Positions 47,199-56,115 of a DNA stretch of 64,000 bases are shown piece after piece. A program made the position numbers and the translations under genes. Origin of the DNA: Jiella pacifica (GTDB lineage: Bacteria > Pseudomonadota > Alphaproteobacteria > Rhizobiales > Rhizobiaceae). Under the pieces are notes generated by a model. The model ran no database searches and was not told the origin of the DNA. It was given only the letters and a program-made list of their open reading frames with translations. Every line of letters starts with the position of its first letter. Within the stretch, counting starts at the first letter, position 1. The stretch lies in contig NZ_JAAAMG010000002.1 in assembly GCF_010500815.1 (NCBI RefSeq), forward strand, positions 135,730 through 199,729. The letters run 5' to 3'.

Positions 47199-48368
47199 TC
47201 ACCCCGCCGGCAACGCCCTCTCCACCAGCCGCACCCAGTAGCTGACGCCGAAGGTCAGCGCGTCGTCGGCGAAGTCATACGTCGCAGTATGGAGCCCCGA
47301 GGAATCGCCGTTGCCGATGAAGACGTAGGCGCCGGGTTTTTCCTCCAGCATGTAGGAGAAGTCCTCGCCGGCGAGGAGCGGCGGGGCGGCGGGGTCGACG
47401 TTGGCGGGGCCGACGACGTCCATTGCCACCTCGGCGCAGAAGTCGCTCTCGGCGGCGTCGTTGACGGTGACGGGATAGTTGCGGTCCCAGTCGATCACGG
47501 CTTGAAGGTCGTGGGCGGCGGCGATGCCGGCGGCGATCTCGCGAATGCGGCGTTCGGCGAGATCGCGGGTGTCGGTGCCCAGCGCCCTGACCGTGCCGGA
47601 GACCTCGGCGGTGTCGGGAATGACGTTGTGGGCGTAGCCGCCATGGAACTGCGTCACCGAGACCACCAGCGACTTCAACGGATCGGTGTTGCGCGCGACG
47701 ATGGCCTGCAGCGCCTGGACGAGCACGGCGCCGGCGAGGATCGGATCGGCCGAGCGGTGGGGCATCGCCGCGTGGCTGCCGCGGCCCTTCAGCGTGATGG
47801 CGAATTCGTCGGTCGATGCCATGATGGGGCCGTGGCGCATGCCGAACTTGCCCACCGGCATGCCCGGAAGATTGTGCATGCCATAGACCTTTTCCACCGG
47901 AAATCGCGCGAACAGCCCGTCCTCGATCATCGCCTTGCCGCCGGCGCCGCCCTCTTCCGCCGGCTGGAAGATCAGCGCCACCGTGCCGGAGAAGCCGCGC
48001 GTCTCGGAGAGGCTCTTGGCCGCCCCGAGCAGCATCGCCATGTGGCCGTCATGGCCGCAGGCATGCATCATGCCGGGGCGCTTGGAGGCATGGGGAAGGC
48101 CTGTCTCCTCGACGATCGGCAACGCGTCCATGTCTGCGCGAAGGCCGATCATTCGTCCGCCAGGCCCCTCGCGACCATGGATGAGACCAACGACTCCGGT
48201 CTGTCCGATACCGGTGATCACGTCGTCGCAGCCGAATTCTTGCAGGCGCGCGGTGACGAAGGCCGCCGTGTCGTTCACCTCGTAGAGCAGCTCGGGCGCG
48301 GCATGCAGCGCCCGGCGCCAAGCTTCGATCTCTGGCCTTAGGGCGGCGATTCGGTTACTGACGGGCAT
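47199..48368 (-). CDS. M20-family amidohydrolase (hippurate hydrolase/aminoacylase type)
   Basis: A 389-residue zinc peptidase-fold enzyme. Metal-ligand motifs are MHACGHDGHMAMLLG, QPAEEGGAGGKAMI and the C-terminal LLAGEDFSYML. These enzymes cleave N-acyl amino acids or related amides. The ATG at 48368 is chosen because it matches the family N-terminus. The codons upstream are not family-like. Confidence 0.92.
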   Translation of the reverse strand: MPVSNRIAALRPEIEAWRRALHAAPELLYEVNDTAAFVTARLQEFGCDDVITGIGQTGVVGLIHGREGPGGRMIGLRADMDALPIVEETGLPHASKRPGMMHACGHDGHMAMLLGAAKSLSETRGFSGTVALIFQPAEEGGAGGKAMIEDGLFARFPVEKVYGMHNLPGMPVGKFGMRHGPIMASTDEFAITLKGRGSHAAMPHRSADPILAGAVLVQALQAIVARNTDPLKSLVVSVTQFHGGYAHNVIPDTAEVSGTVRALGTDTRDLAERRIREIAAGIAAAHDLQAVIDWDRNYPVTVNDAAESDFCAEVAMDVVGPANVDPAAPPLLAGEDFSYMLEEKPGAYVFIGNGDSSGLHTATYDFADDALTFGVSYWVRLVERALPAG

Positions 48369-48611
48369 GATCCGTTTCCGTTCGAGGCAGGGTCCGGCGA
48401 AGGACGTCATTCGGCAGGCGTTTCGTGTGCGCGGCGGACGGGCCGACGCACGGGGCGGCCCCGTGCCGTTCGCAATGCGCGAGGCCCGGACCGCCCTGGA
48501 CGGCGCGACGCAGCCGGCCGGTCTTTCGCAGTGCGACACGCAGGCGGCGGCCTGTCAACAGACCCGGCACCGGCTAAGTTGCGTCGACGAGGACGAGCAC
48601 AGGAGAAATGC

Positions 48612-50264
48612 GTGGTGAGTCTGCCCCTCTTGCAGCGTCTGTTCTGCGGCGCGGCCCTTGCCCTCTCGGTCGCATGCATCGCCGCTCCGGCTTCTGCCAG
48701 GGCGCCGGCGGCGGCGGCCGTCGTGCCGACACCGAAACCCTCCGGCGAGGCGGCCGCAAAAGGCGAGGCGGCGCCTGCGAGCAAGCCTGCGGCCGAAAGC
48801 GCGCCGGCTCCGGCGGAACCGGGCGAAGCCGCGGCTCCGGCCCCGCCGGCGGAGGCGGACGCGGATGCCGAGGCGGCCGAGACGCCCGTGCCGGCGGCTG
48901 AGGCAAAGCCCGCCGCGGAGCCCATGTCGAGCATCGTCGTCGACGTCGCCACCGGCAAGGTTCTGTCCCAGTTGAACGCCACCGAGCGGCGCTATCCGGC
49001 CTCGACCACCAAGCTCATGACGGCCTATCTGGCACTGAAGGCGCTACGCGACGGCGACGTCCAGCTGGATTCGCCGGTCATCGTGACCCGCCTCGCGGCC
49101 GCCCAGGCGCCGAGCAAGATGGGTTATCCCGCCGGCTCGGTCATCCGCCTCGACAATGCGTTGAAGATGATGCTGGTGAAGTCGGCAAACGACATCGCCA
49201 TGGCGATCGGCCAGAGTCTCGCCGGCGAATCGGAAGAAGGCTTCGTCGCGATGATGAATGCCGCGGCGGAACGGCTCGGCATGAAGGACACCCGGTTCAT
49301 CAACCCGAACGGCCTGCCCGGCGAGGGGCAGCATTCGAGCGCCAAGGATCTCGCCATTCTGGCCGTCCAGATCCGCCGCGAATTTCCCGCCTTTTCCGGC
49401 TATTTCGACGTCGAGGCGATCACCAACGGCAAGGCCCTTATGAAGAACGGCAACAAGCTGCTCGGCCGCTTCGCGGGAGCCGACGGCATGAAGACCGGCT
49501 ATATCTGCGCCTCGGGCTTCAACCTCGTCTCCTCGGCGACACGGGACGGCCGCACGCTCGTCGCCGTCGTCCTCGGCGCCAACGGCACGATCGAGCGCGA
49601 GCGCCTGTCGGCGGCGATCCTCCAGGCCGGTTTCGAGACCGATCCCGCCACCAAGGACGTGACGGTCGAGGACCTGCCGGTCTCGTCCGGCGAGCCGCTC
49701 GACGTCTCGGACTACATCTGCTCCCAGGTCGGCCGCACGGCGCGGGCCAACGAGCGCGTCGAGGAAAGCGACCGCGAGGAGATGTTCGGCTCGCCCTACC
49801 TCACCGAGATGAAGCGGCCGCCGGTGACGGTGAAGGTCGGCCTCGGCGGCGCCAGCGGCAACGATCTCGTCGCACCGGGCGTCTCGATCATCGCCAATTT
49901 CGGCATTCCGATCCCGACACCGCGCCCGACGCCGCCCGTGGTCGAAAGCGTCGAGAACGCCGAGACGCCTGAGCCGGGCCCTTCGATGCCGAACCCATCG
50001 AAGGAGAGCGCCGAGCCGGCCGTGGATGCCGGGACGGCCGCGACGCCTTCGCGCGAACAGCCATTGCCGACCGCCGACGGGCCGGCCGAAAAGCCCGCGG
50101 CCGTCAATTCCTACAGCGGCGGCGAGAGCCGTCTGCGGTTTCCGCTCGGCGTCCGCAGCCCGATGGCCAAGCGCGGTCCGCGCCTCGACAGCGCGGCCCG
50201 CTTCGACCTTCGGCCCGCCGCATTTGGCCAACGCGAGACATCGCCCGACCATGCGACGAACTGA
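48612..50264 (+). CDS. dacF: D-alanyl-D-alanine carboxypeptidase (DacF/PBP5-like)
   Basis: A 550-residue exported penicillin-binding protein. The signal peptide is followed by an unusually long Ala/Pro/Glu-rich linker (about residues 25-102). The S11 peptidase domain has active-site STTK (in YPASTTKLM), SAN (in VKSANDIAM) and KTG (in GMKTGYICASG). A Pro-rich tail of about 100 residues follows. It trims the terminal D-Ala of peptidoglycan pentapeptides. The start is GTG at 48612 with AGGAG six bases upstream. The cobW gene begins 9 bp after its stop. Confidence 0.9.
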   Translation: MVSLPLLQRLFCGAALALSVACIAAPASARAPAAAAVVPTPKPSGEAAAKGEAAPASKPAAESAPAPAEPGEAAAPAPPAEADADAEAAETPVPAAEAKPAAEPMSSIVVDVATGKVLSQLNATERRYPASTTKLMTAYLALKALRDGDVQLDSPVIVTRLAAAQAPSKMGYPAGSVIRLDNALKMMLVKSANDIAMAIGQSLAGESEEGFVAMMNAAAERLGMKDTRFINPNGLPGEGQHSSAKDLAILAVQIRREFPAFSGYFDVEAITNGKALMKNGNKLLGRFAGADGMKTGYICASGFNLVSSATRDGRTLVAVVLGANGTIERERLSAAILQAGFETDPATKDVTVEDLPVSSGEPLDVSDYICSQVGRTARANERVEESDREEMFGSPYLTEMKRPPVTVKVGLGGASGNDLVAPGVSIIANFGIPIPTPRPTPPVVESVENAETPEPGPSMPNPSKESAEPAVDAGTAATPSREQPLPTADGPAEKPAAVNSYSGGESRLRFPLGVRSPMAKRGPRLDSAARFDLRPAAFGQRETSPDHATN

Positions 50265-50273
50265 GGTGGCGCG

Positions 50274-51503
50274 ATGACCCGATCCGACTCGACGGTTCGT
50301 CCGCCCGTGAAGCTCACCCTCCTGACCGGCTTCCTCGGGGCAGGCAAAACGACCCTCCTCAACCGCCTGATCGGCGATCCGGCTCTGGCCGATGCCGCCG
50401 TCGTCGTCAACGAGTTCGGCGAGGCGGCGATCGATCCGCTGCTGATCGAGGCGGTTTCCAGCAACGGCGTGATCTCGCTGTCGAACGGCTGCCTCTGCTG
50501 CACGGTGCGCGGCGAACTCGTCGACACGCTGGTCGAACTTGCCGAGGGGACGGGGGCGGACCTCGATCATGCGCTGCCGAAGCGGGTCGTGGTCGAGACG
50601 ACGGGGCTCGCCGATCCCGGCCCGATCCTCGCGGCGCTGATGTCCCACCCGGTGCTGTCGCAGGCCTATGCGCTGGACGGCGTCGTCACGGTGGTCGACG
50701 CGGCCAATGGTGCCGGGACGCTCGCCGAGCATGAGGACAGCCGGCGGCAGGTGGCCGTCGCCGATCGCATCGTCCTGACGAAGTCCGACCTCGCCTCCCC
50801 CGAGAGCCTGGCGGCGACGCGCCGTGCCGTCGGGCGGGTGAACCCGCGGGCAAAGATCGTCGATGCGGCGGCGATCGAAGGGGCCGAGGGCATTCTCGTC
50901 GGCTGCGGGCTTTCCGATGCGCTGTCGCGGGGCGAAGGCGTCTCCGCCTGGCTCGGCGAGACCGGGGACGCACATGTCGACGCCTCTTCCCCGGGTCGGC
51001 GAGGCGGCGAGGATGGCGCGAGCCATCACCACGGGAACCACGCTCACGCCGGCCATGACCATGGCGATCACCACGACCACGACCACGACCACGACCGTCG
51101 GCACGATCACGAGCATCGCCGCGACGGCATCCGGTCGTTCTCGCTCGAGACCGATCGGCCGGTTCCCTTCGACGCCATCGCCGGCTTCCTGCAGATCCTG
51201 TCCGAGACGGCCGGCAAACGCATTCTCAGGATGAAGGGCGTCGTGCTCCTTGCCGAGAGTCCCGGCCGCCCCTTGGTCCTCCATGGTGTTCAGGGTTTCA
51301 TGCATCCGCCGACGCAGCTGCCGGGATGGCCGGGGCAGACGCCGCCGATGACGCGCATCGTCCTGATCGGCCAGGGTCTCGACGAGCGCTATGCGCGCGA
51401 CCTGTTCTCGGCCTTCACCGGCGGGATCGCTCCCGATGCCGCGGACCGGACGGCGGTCGAGGCCAATCCCCTCGCCATTCCCGGTGTCGCCTTCCAGCGT
51501 TGA
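50274..51503 (+). CDS. CobW/COG0523 (G3E) GTPase with histidine-rich insert
   Basis: A 409-residue metallochaperone GTPase. The P-loop is GFLGAGKTTL, the family metal motif CLCC is in NGCLCCTVRG, and the guanine-specificity segment is VLTKSDL. Between the GTPase and C-terminal domains is an insert of about 30 residues dense in His and Asp (about residues 250-285), typical of zinc-binding members. It probably supplies zinc to a client under limitation. It follows the D,D-carboxypeptidase in the same operon. No regulator site is visible. Confidence 0.9.
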   Translation: MTRSDSTVRPPVKLTLLTGFLGAGKTTLLNRLIGDPALADAAVVVNEFGEAAIDPLLIEAVSSNGVISLSNGCLCCTVRGELVDTLVELAEGTGADLDHALPKRVVVETTGLADPGPILAALMSHPVLSQAYALDGVVTVVDAANGAGTLAEHEDSRRQVAVADRIVLTKSDLASPESLAATRRAVGRVNPRAKIVDAAAIEGAEGILVGCGLSDALSRGEGVSAWLGETGDAHVDASSPGRRGGEDGASHHHGNHAHAGHDHGDHHDHDHDHDRRHDHEHRRDGIRSFSLETDRPVPFDAIAGFLQILSETAGKRILRMKGVVLLAESPGRPLVLHGVQGFMHPPTQLPGWPGQTPPMTRIVLIGQGLDERYARDLFSAFTGGIAPDAADRTAVEANPLAIPGVAFQR

Positions 51504-51579
51504 AGGAAACACCGGCATCGCGCAAACGGCGATCTCCACAGCATCAGGCAAGGGCGCCGAGGCGACCGCCCGTCCGGAA

Positions 51580-51852
51580 TCAGTCCGTTCCGCCGACGAC
51601 GATCTCGAAGCAGGTGGCGGCCTCCACCCGGCGGCTTTCGACCAGCCTGTGCCCCTCCTGGCGGCAGAGATTGGCGATGTCGAGCGCCGCCAGCGGATCG
51701 TCTGCCAGAACGCGCAGCCGATCGCCGCTCTGCATCATCTTCAGGCGCTTTTGCGTCCGGAGCACGGGCATTGGGCATCGCAGGCCTCTGAGGTCGATCT
51801 CGACGGCCGTCTCCGTCCTGTCGCCCGTTGCGCTTTTCACCACATCATCCAC
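51580..51852 (-). CDS. TusA-family sulfurtransferase
   Basis: About 90 residues with the TusA signature DLRGLRCPMPVLRTQKRL, whose Cys carries the persulfide. The domain continues to EIVVGGTD. Such proteins relay sulfur to tRNA thiolation, molybdenum cofactor synthesis or other pathways. No ATG is suitably placed; the GTG at 51852 gives a normal length. Longer starts up to 51945 would overlap the divergent DUF924 gene. Confidence 0.85.
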   Translation of the reverse strand: MDDVVKSATGDRTETAVEIDLRGLRCPMPVLRTQKRLKMMQSGDRLRVLADDPLAALDIANLCRQEGHRLVESRRVEAATCFEIVVGGTD

Positions 51853-51936
51853 TGTGACGCCCGCCCACGCATTCCTATCTGTGCCGCTTGGGTCCGCCGG
51901 AGCCGGACCCGTCGTTTTCGCCGGAGAGTCCCGACC

Positions 51937-52491
51937 ATGCCGCACTCATCTTCTGCCGACCCCCAGACGATCGTCGACTTCTGGCGCGAGGCGGGCCCGC
52001 AACGTTGGTTCGGCAAGGACGAAACCTTCGACGAGACGATCAGACAGCGCTACGGCGACCTCTACGAGATGGCGGCGCGGGGCGAACTCGACCATTGGGC
52101 CGAGAACGCCAATGGCGCCCTCGCCCTGATCATCCTTCTCGATCAGTTTCCGCGCAACATGTTTCGCAATAGTCCGCTTGCCTTTGCGACCGACGGCAAG
52201 GCCCTGGCGATCGCCCGGATCGCACTGGAGCGCGGCGATCACGAAGTCGTGGCGGAGGACGTGAACCAGTTCCTGGCGATGCCTTTCATGCATTCCGAGG
52301 CCCATGCCGATCAGGAGGAGTGCGTCGCCTGGATGGAACGAATCGGCGATGAGAGCAATGTCCGATTTGCCGAGGAGCACCGCGATATCATCGCCAAGTT
52401 CGGCCGCTTTCCCCATCGAAATCCGATTCTCGGTCGCGAGCCCACCGAAGCGGAAGAGGCCTATCTCGATCAGGGCGGCTTTGCCGGCTGA
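51937..52491 (+). CDS. DUF924-family protein
   Basis: A 184-residue alpha-helical protein of the DUF924 (TPR-like) family. Recognisable segments are IVDFWREAGPQRWFGKD near the N-terminus, the central ILLDQFPRNMFR, and FGRFPHRNPILGRE near the C-terminus. The function is not established. A GGAGAG ribosome-binding site precedes the ATG. It is divergent from tusA. Confidence 0.92.
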   Translation: MPHSSSADPQTIVDFWREAGPQRWFGKDETFDETIRQRYGDLYEMAARGELDHWAENANGALALIILLDQFPRNMFRNSPLAFATDGKALAIARIALERGDHEVVAEDVNQFLAMPFMHSEAHADQEECVAWMERIGDESNVRFAEEHRDIIAKFGRFPHRNPILGREPTEAEEAYLDQGGFAG

Positions 52492-52680
52492 GCGTCCTTT
52501 CCGCAGCCCGGCGACCCGGGAGAGCCGGACAGTCGCTTCTGTCGCCGGAATGCTGAGGTATGCCTTGGCAGGCGCGACGATACGTCCGTCGTGGGATCTA
52601 CGACGAATTGTTAAAAACTCTCTGCGAAGCTGACGGCAGGTGACACCGACGACGGCGTCTCAACGAGCGTGTTTGCGAAT

Positions 52681-54012
52681 ATGCCGAGTATGGAGCGCAC
52701 TCCCATCGGGTTCGATGAACTGCCATCCGATCCGTCCCTGGGCGCCGCTTCCGCCCGCGAAGCGGAGGTGACGGACTCGCGCACCCCTCGCTCGAAGGAG
52801 CGGCGGAGCGAACGCGCGTTGCCAACGGAGTTCGACGTGGCAGTGGCGCGAAGCGGCGGCACGCGACGCTTCACGATCTATCGTCCCGAGCAGGCCTTCG
52901 GGCTGATCGAGGAACTGCAGCATCTGTCGCGTCGATCGATCGAGCCGAACGTCTTCTTCGATCCGCGATTCTTCGTGCCGGCCATGCCCCGGCTCGACGA
53001 CCGAAACGTTCGCCTGATGGTGCTTCGCGACGAAGGATCGGCGCGCAGCAGGCTGCGTCTGCTGATGCCCTACACCATCGAGCGGACGTCCCCGGTGCGG
53101 GGCGTTTCGACGATCAGGGCCTGGGTCCATCCGTTCGGCCGACTGGGCACTTTGCCGCTCGACGGCGACGACCCGGAAGAGACGCTGCTGGGCTTCTTCG
53201 AAATGCTCGTGGAGGCCGGCGCAGGTCTGCCGGGCGTTCTCGTCCTGCCGGAGACCCGCACCGATGGCCGGTTTGCCGCAGCCCTTCGAAACGCTGCCCG
53301 GACGGCAGGCCTTCCGCTCACCACCGTCGATGCCTACGAGCGCGCCGGCCTGGTGAAGAGCGAAGCAGCCGACTATCTGTCGTCGTCGGTCTCGCCGCGC
53401 CGCCGACGCGAACTCCAGCGTCAGCGTCGCCTGCTGGAGGCTCACGGGCCGGTCAGCTTGCACGTCTCACGCGACGCTTCCTCCGTCAGAACGGCGCTCG
53501 AGGAATTCCTCTCGCTCGAAGCCAGCGGCTGGAAGGGCAAGGCGCGCAGCGCCATGGTGCTCGACCGCTACCGCGCCGCCTTCGCGCGCGAGTCCGTCAA
53601 CGAGATCGCAGCCGACGGTCGGGCCCGGATCTATACGCTGCTCGCCGGGGCACGGCCGGTGGCGAGCCTCGTCGTCCTCATCCAGGCAGGCCAGGCTTTC
53701 GCCTGGAAGATGGCCTATGACGAAAGCTTCGCCAAAGCCTCGCCGGGCCAGCAACTCATCGACGAGACGACCCGCGCCTTGATCGCCGATCCGGCGATCA
53801 AGGCCGCCGATTCCTGCGCGATGCCCGACAATCTCGTGATGAACCGCTTCTGGCCCGAGCGTCTGCCGATCGCGATCCACGTCGTGGGCCTTCGCCCCGG
53901 CAGCGACAAGGCGGTGGAGGCGGCCGTCAAGGGCATCGCCCGCGGCAGTCGGTCGCGCAACCTCACCCGGATCGCCCGCGAATGGGTCAGCGAGACGCTA
54001 CTGCGGCGCTAA
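52681..54012 (+). CDS. CelD/BioF2-like GNAT acetyltransferase
   Basis: A 443-residue protein with the tandem-GNAT pattern of CelD/Acetyltransf_6 proteins. The central motif FLSLEASGWKGKARSAM is the family signature, followed by an acetyl-CoA-type region around ASPGQQLIDETTRALI. Relatives act in cellulose or other exopolysaccharide modification. There is no polysaccharide locus next to it, so its substrate is unknown. A GTG at 52669 in frame is an alternative start. Confidence 0.78.
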   Translation: MPSMERTPIGFDELPSDPSLGAASAREAEVTDSRTPRSKERRSERALPTEFDVAVARSGGTRRFTIYRPEQAFGLIEELQHLSRRSIEPNVFFDPRFFVPAMPRLDDRNVRLMVLRDEGSARSRLRLLMPYTIERTSPVRGVSTIRAWVHPFGRLGTLPLDGDDPEETLLGFFEMLVEAGAGLPGVLVLPETRTDGRFAAALRNAARTAGLPLTTVDAYERAGLVKSEAADYLSSSVSPRRRRELQRQRRLLEAHGPVSLHVSRDASSVRTALEEFLSLEASGWKGKARSAMVLDRYRAAFARESVNEIAADGRARIYTLLAGARPVASLVVLIQAGQAFAWKMAYDESFAKASPGQQLIDETTRALIADPAIKAADSCAMPDNLVMNRFWPERLPIAIHVVGLRPGSDKAVEAAVKGIARGSRSRNLTRIAREWVSETLLRR

Positions 54013-54124
54013 TGCCACCGGCTGAGGCAACGACGTCGACGCGTTTGCCCGTCGCGTGACCATCGCCGCCTCGCAAGGCGGTGGCGGCCTTGCATTCGCC
54101 GCCCCTCGGCAGTTAATTCGCGTC

Positions 54125-54574
54125 ATGGCAACGATCTTCTGCATCAACGGACCGAACCTCAATCTGCTCGGAAAGCGGCAGCCGGCGATCTACGGCACCG
54201 AGACGCTGGCCGACGTCGAGGCGCGGCTGCAAAGGACGGCGGACGAACGCGGCCACGCGCTGCGTTGCCGCCAGTCGAACCGGGAATACGAGATCATCGA
54301 CTGGATCCACGAGGCGCGGGAAGCGGCCGAGGCGATCCTGATCAATCCCGGCGCCTTCAGCCACACCTCGGTCGCGATCCTCGACGCGCTCAACGCCTTC
54401 GAGGGCTGCGTCTTCGAGGTCCACATCTCGAACATCCACAAGCGCGAGGAATTCCGCCACCATTCCTTCGTCTCAGGACGGGCGGAGGGCGTGATCGCCG
54501 GCTTCGGGACAAAGGGGTACGATTTCGCGTTGTTGCGCGCGGTCGAACTCATCGAGGCGAACGCCAAGGGCTGA
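54125..54574 (+). CDS. aroQ: Type II 3-dehydroquinate dehydratase
   Basis: A 149-residue shikimate-pathway enzyme. The family motifs are [17 protein letters not shown], with catalytic Tyr in AIYG and the lid Arg, then [14 protein letters not shown] and [13 protein letters not shown] with catalytic His. It lies alone, without the accB-accC genes that often follow it in proteobacteria. Confidence 0.96.
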   Translation: MATIFCINGPNLNLLGKRQPAIYGTETLADVEARLQRTADERGHALRCRQSNREYEIIDWIHEAREAAEAILINPGAFSHTSVAILDALNAFEGCVFEVHISNIHKREEFRHHSFVSGRAEGVIAGFGTKGYDFALLRAVELIEANAKG

Positions 54575-54638
54575 GCTCGGGGCATCGTTTGCTCGGACGC
54601 TCCGGCATGCCGAGAGGGCGCAGGAACGGTGGCGCCCG

Positions 54639-55436
54639 TCAGCCGGCCTCGCCGGCTGTGACCCGACGGCCGAAACTGCGCGCCAGAAATGCTTCCAGCC
54701 ATCTGAGGATCGGCGCGTCGTAGACGCCGCGGCCGTCGAAATGGGCTCGGCGCGCCTGCGCTCCCGGCAGGCGCAGCCGCTCATGCCCGCGGGTTGTCCA
54801 GCGATGCATCATCGCGAGCGTCAGTTCGGCGTGAAACTGGACACCATAAGCCGCCGGTCCATACTGAAACGCCTGGTTGGGATACCAGTCGCCCTCGGCC
54901 AGAAGCTTGCCGCCCCGCGGCAGATCGAAGCCTTCCCTGTGCCACTGATAGACCATCTCCGGCCAGTGACGCAGGACCTGCCGTCCGTGCGGCGTGACGC
55001 GCAGCTGATAGTAGCCGACCTCCGCGTAGCCCTCGGGATGGGAGGCGACGCCGGCCCCGAGGTGTTTCGCCAGCATCTGGGCCCCGAGGCAGATACCGAG
55101 GAACGGGCGCTCCTCGGCCAGAGGCACCTTCAGCCAATCGATCTCCGCCTTGATGTAGTCGTGCGCGTCGTTGGCGCTCGGCGGTCCACCGAAGACGATG
55201 GCGCCGCGATGCTCGTCGAGGGTTTCGGGAAGCGCGTCGCCGAGCACCGGCCGGCGGATGTCGAGCCGAATGTCGTGACGCTGCAGGACCTGGCCCACTC
55301 TCCCGGGCGTCGACGTCTCCTGGTGCAGCACGATCAGCATGGGCCGGGTGTCCGCCGCGTCGAGAACGTATTCCGGCTGCCCCAAGTTCGGGGCCGGCGC
55401 CGCATCATTGGTCGGTGAGTGCTCGTGAAATGCCAT
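54639..55436 (-). CDS. Class I glutamine amidotransferase-like protein
   Basis: A GATase1-fold protein of about 265 residues. The nucleophile elbow is GICLGAQMLAKHLG with catalytic Cys, and the His of the triad is in AAYGVQFHAEL. It resembles the GMP-synthase-like stand-alone amidotransferases acting on small amides. The ATG at 55436 is a cautious choice; in-frame starts at 55484 and 55529 are possible. Confidence 0.85.
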   Translation of the reverse strand: MAFHEHSPTNDAAPAPNLGQPEYVLDAADTRPMLIVLHQETSTPGRVGQVLQRHDIRLDIRRPVLGDALPETLDEHRGAIVFGGPPSANDAHDYIKAEIDWLKVPLAEERPFLGICLGAQMLAKHLGAGVASHPEGYAEVGYYQLRVTPHGRQVLRHWPEMVYQWHREGFDLPRGGKLLAEGDWYPNQAFQYGPAAYGVQFHAELTLAMMHRWTTRGHERLRLPGAQARRAHFDGRGVYDAPILRWLEAFLARSFGRRVTAGEAG

Positions 55437-55572
55437 GGCTCTATGGTGCAACCCGGTCGTTGCGTCGGAAAGCTCGGTTTTCATCACCCTTCGGCTACGC
55501 CGCAAAGGGCTTCGATGCAAGAAAAGCAAGTCGCGTGCCGACCGGGCCTCGGCGGCGGTCGATCCTCCGCCC

Positions 55573-56034
55573 CTATCCGCTCTTGCGACCGGCCGCCTCG
55601 TGCTTCATCAGCATGCGCTCGCGGGTCGAGACGCCGAGCAGCTCGGAGATCCGCCAGATGAGATTGTCCTCGAGCTCGTGCACCTCCCCGTCCGCATAGG
55701 TCACCTCCCACAGGAGTTCGACGAAACGAATGCGATGGTCCTCGCCGAGCTCGCGTTTGAGGACCGAGGTGAACTGGTAGAGGTCGACCGACTGCTGGTC
55801 CGCCAGCTTGCCCTCCCCCGCCAGGCGCTCGGCCTCCGTCACCGAAAGCCCGAACTCCCCGCCGAGGACGTCGATCAGTCGCTGGCGCTCTTCATCGGTG
55901 ACGATGCCGTCGGCCTCGATGATGTGGAAGAGCAGAGCGGCGCTCGCCACGCGAACCTCGTGCTCGCGGCGGTCGCCGCCATTCTCGTCGCCGACGACAA
56001 CCGAGCGGAAGAACTCTTTGATCTGCTCGAACAT
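55573..56034 (-). CDS. TerB-family protein
   Basis: A 153-residue all-helical TerB-domain protein with two acidic metal-binding-like segments, EADGIVTDEE and YADGEVHELED. Such proteins are linked to tellurite resistance or envelope stress, but many members have other roles. It is downstream of hemY (81 bp) on the same strand and may be the tail of that operon. Confidence 0.88.
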   Translation of the reverse strand: MFEQIKEFFRSVVVGDENGGDRREHEVRVASAALLFHIIEADGIVTDEERQRLIDVLGGEFGLSVTEAERLAGEGKLADQQSVDLYQFTSVLKRELGEDHRIRFVELLWEVTYADGEVHELEDNLIWRISELLGVSTRERMLMKHEAAGRKSG

Positions 56035-56115
56035 GCGTCCTCGTCGTCTTGGCCAGCCCCTCGCGGGAACCTTCGAAGCGACTTCGACCGCCTCGAAGGA
56101 TCTCGCGGGAATAAA

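Noticed and set aside
49044-51551. An 835-codon minus-strand frame opposite the carboxypeptidase and CobW genes
   Set aside because: Its Val-rich stretch is just the complement of the His-rich CobW insert, and both plus-strand genes have clear active-site motifs.
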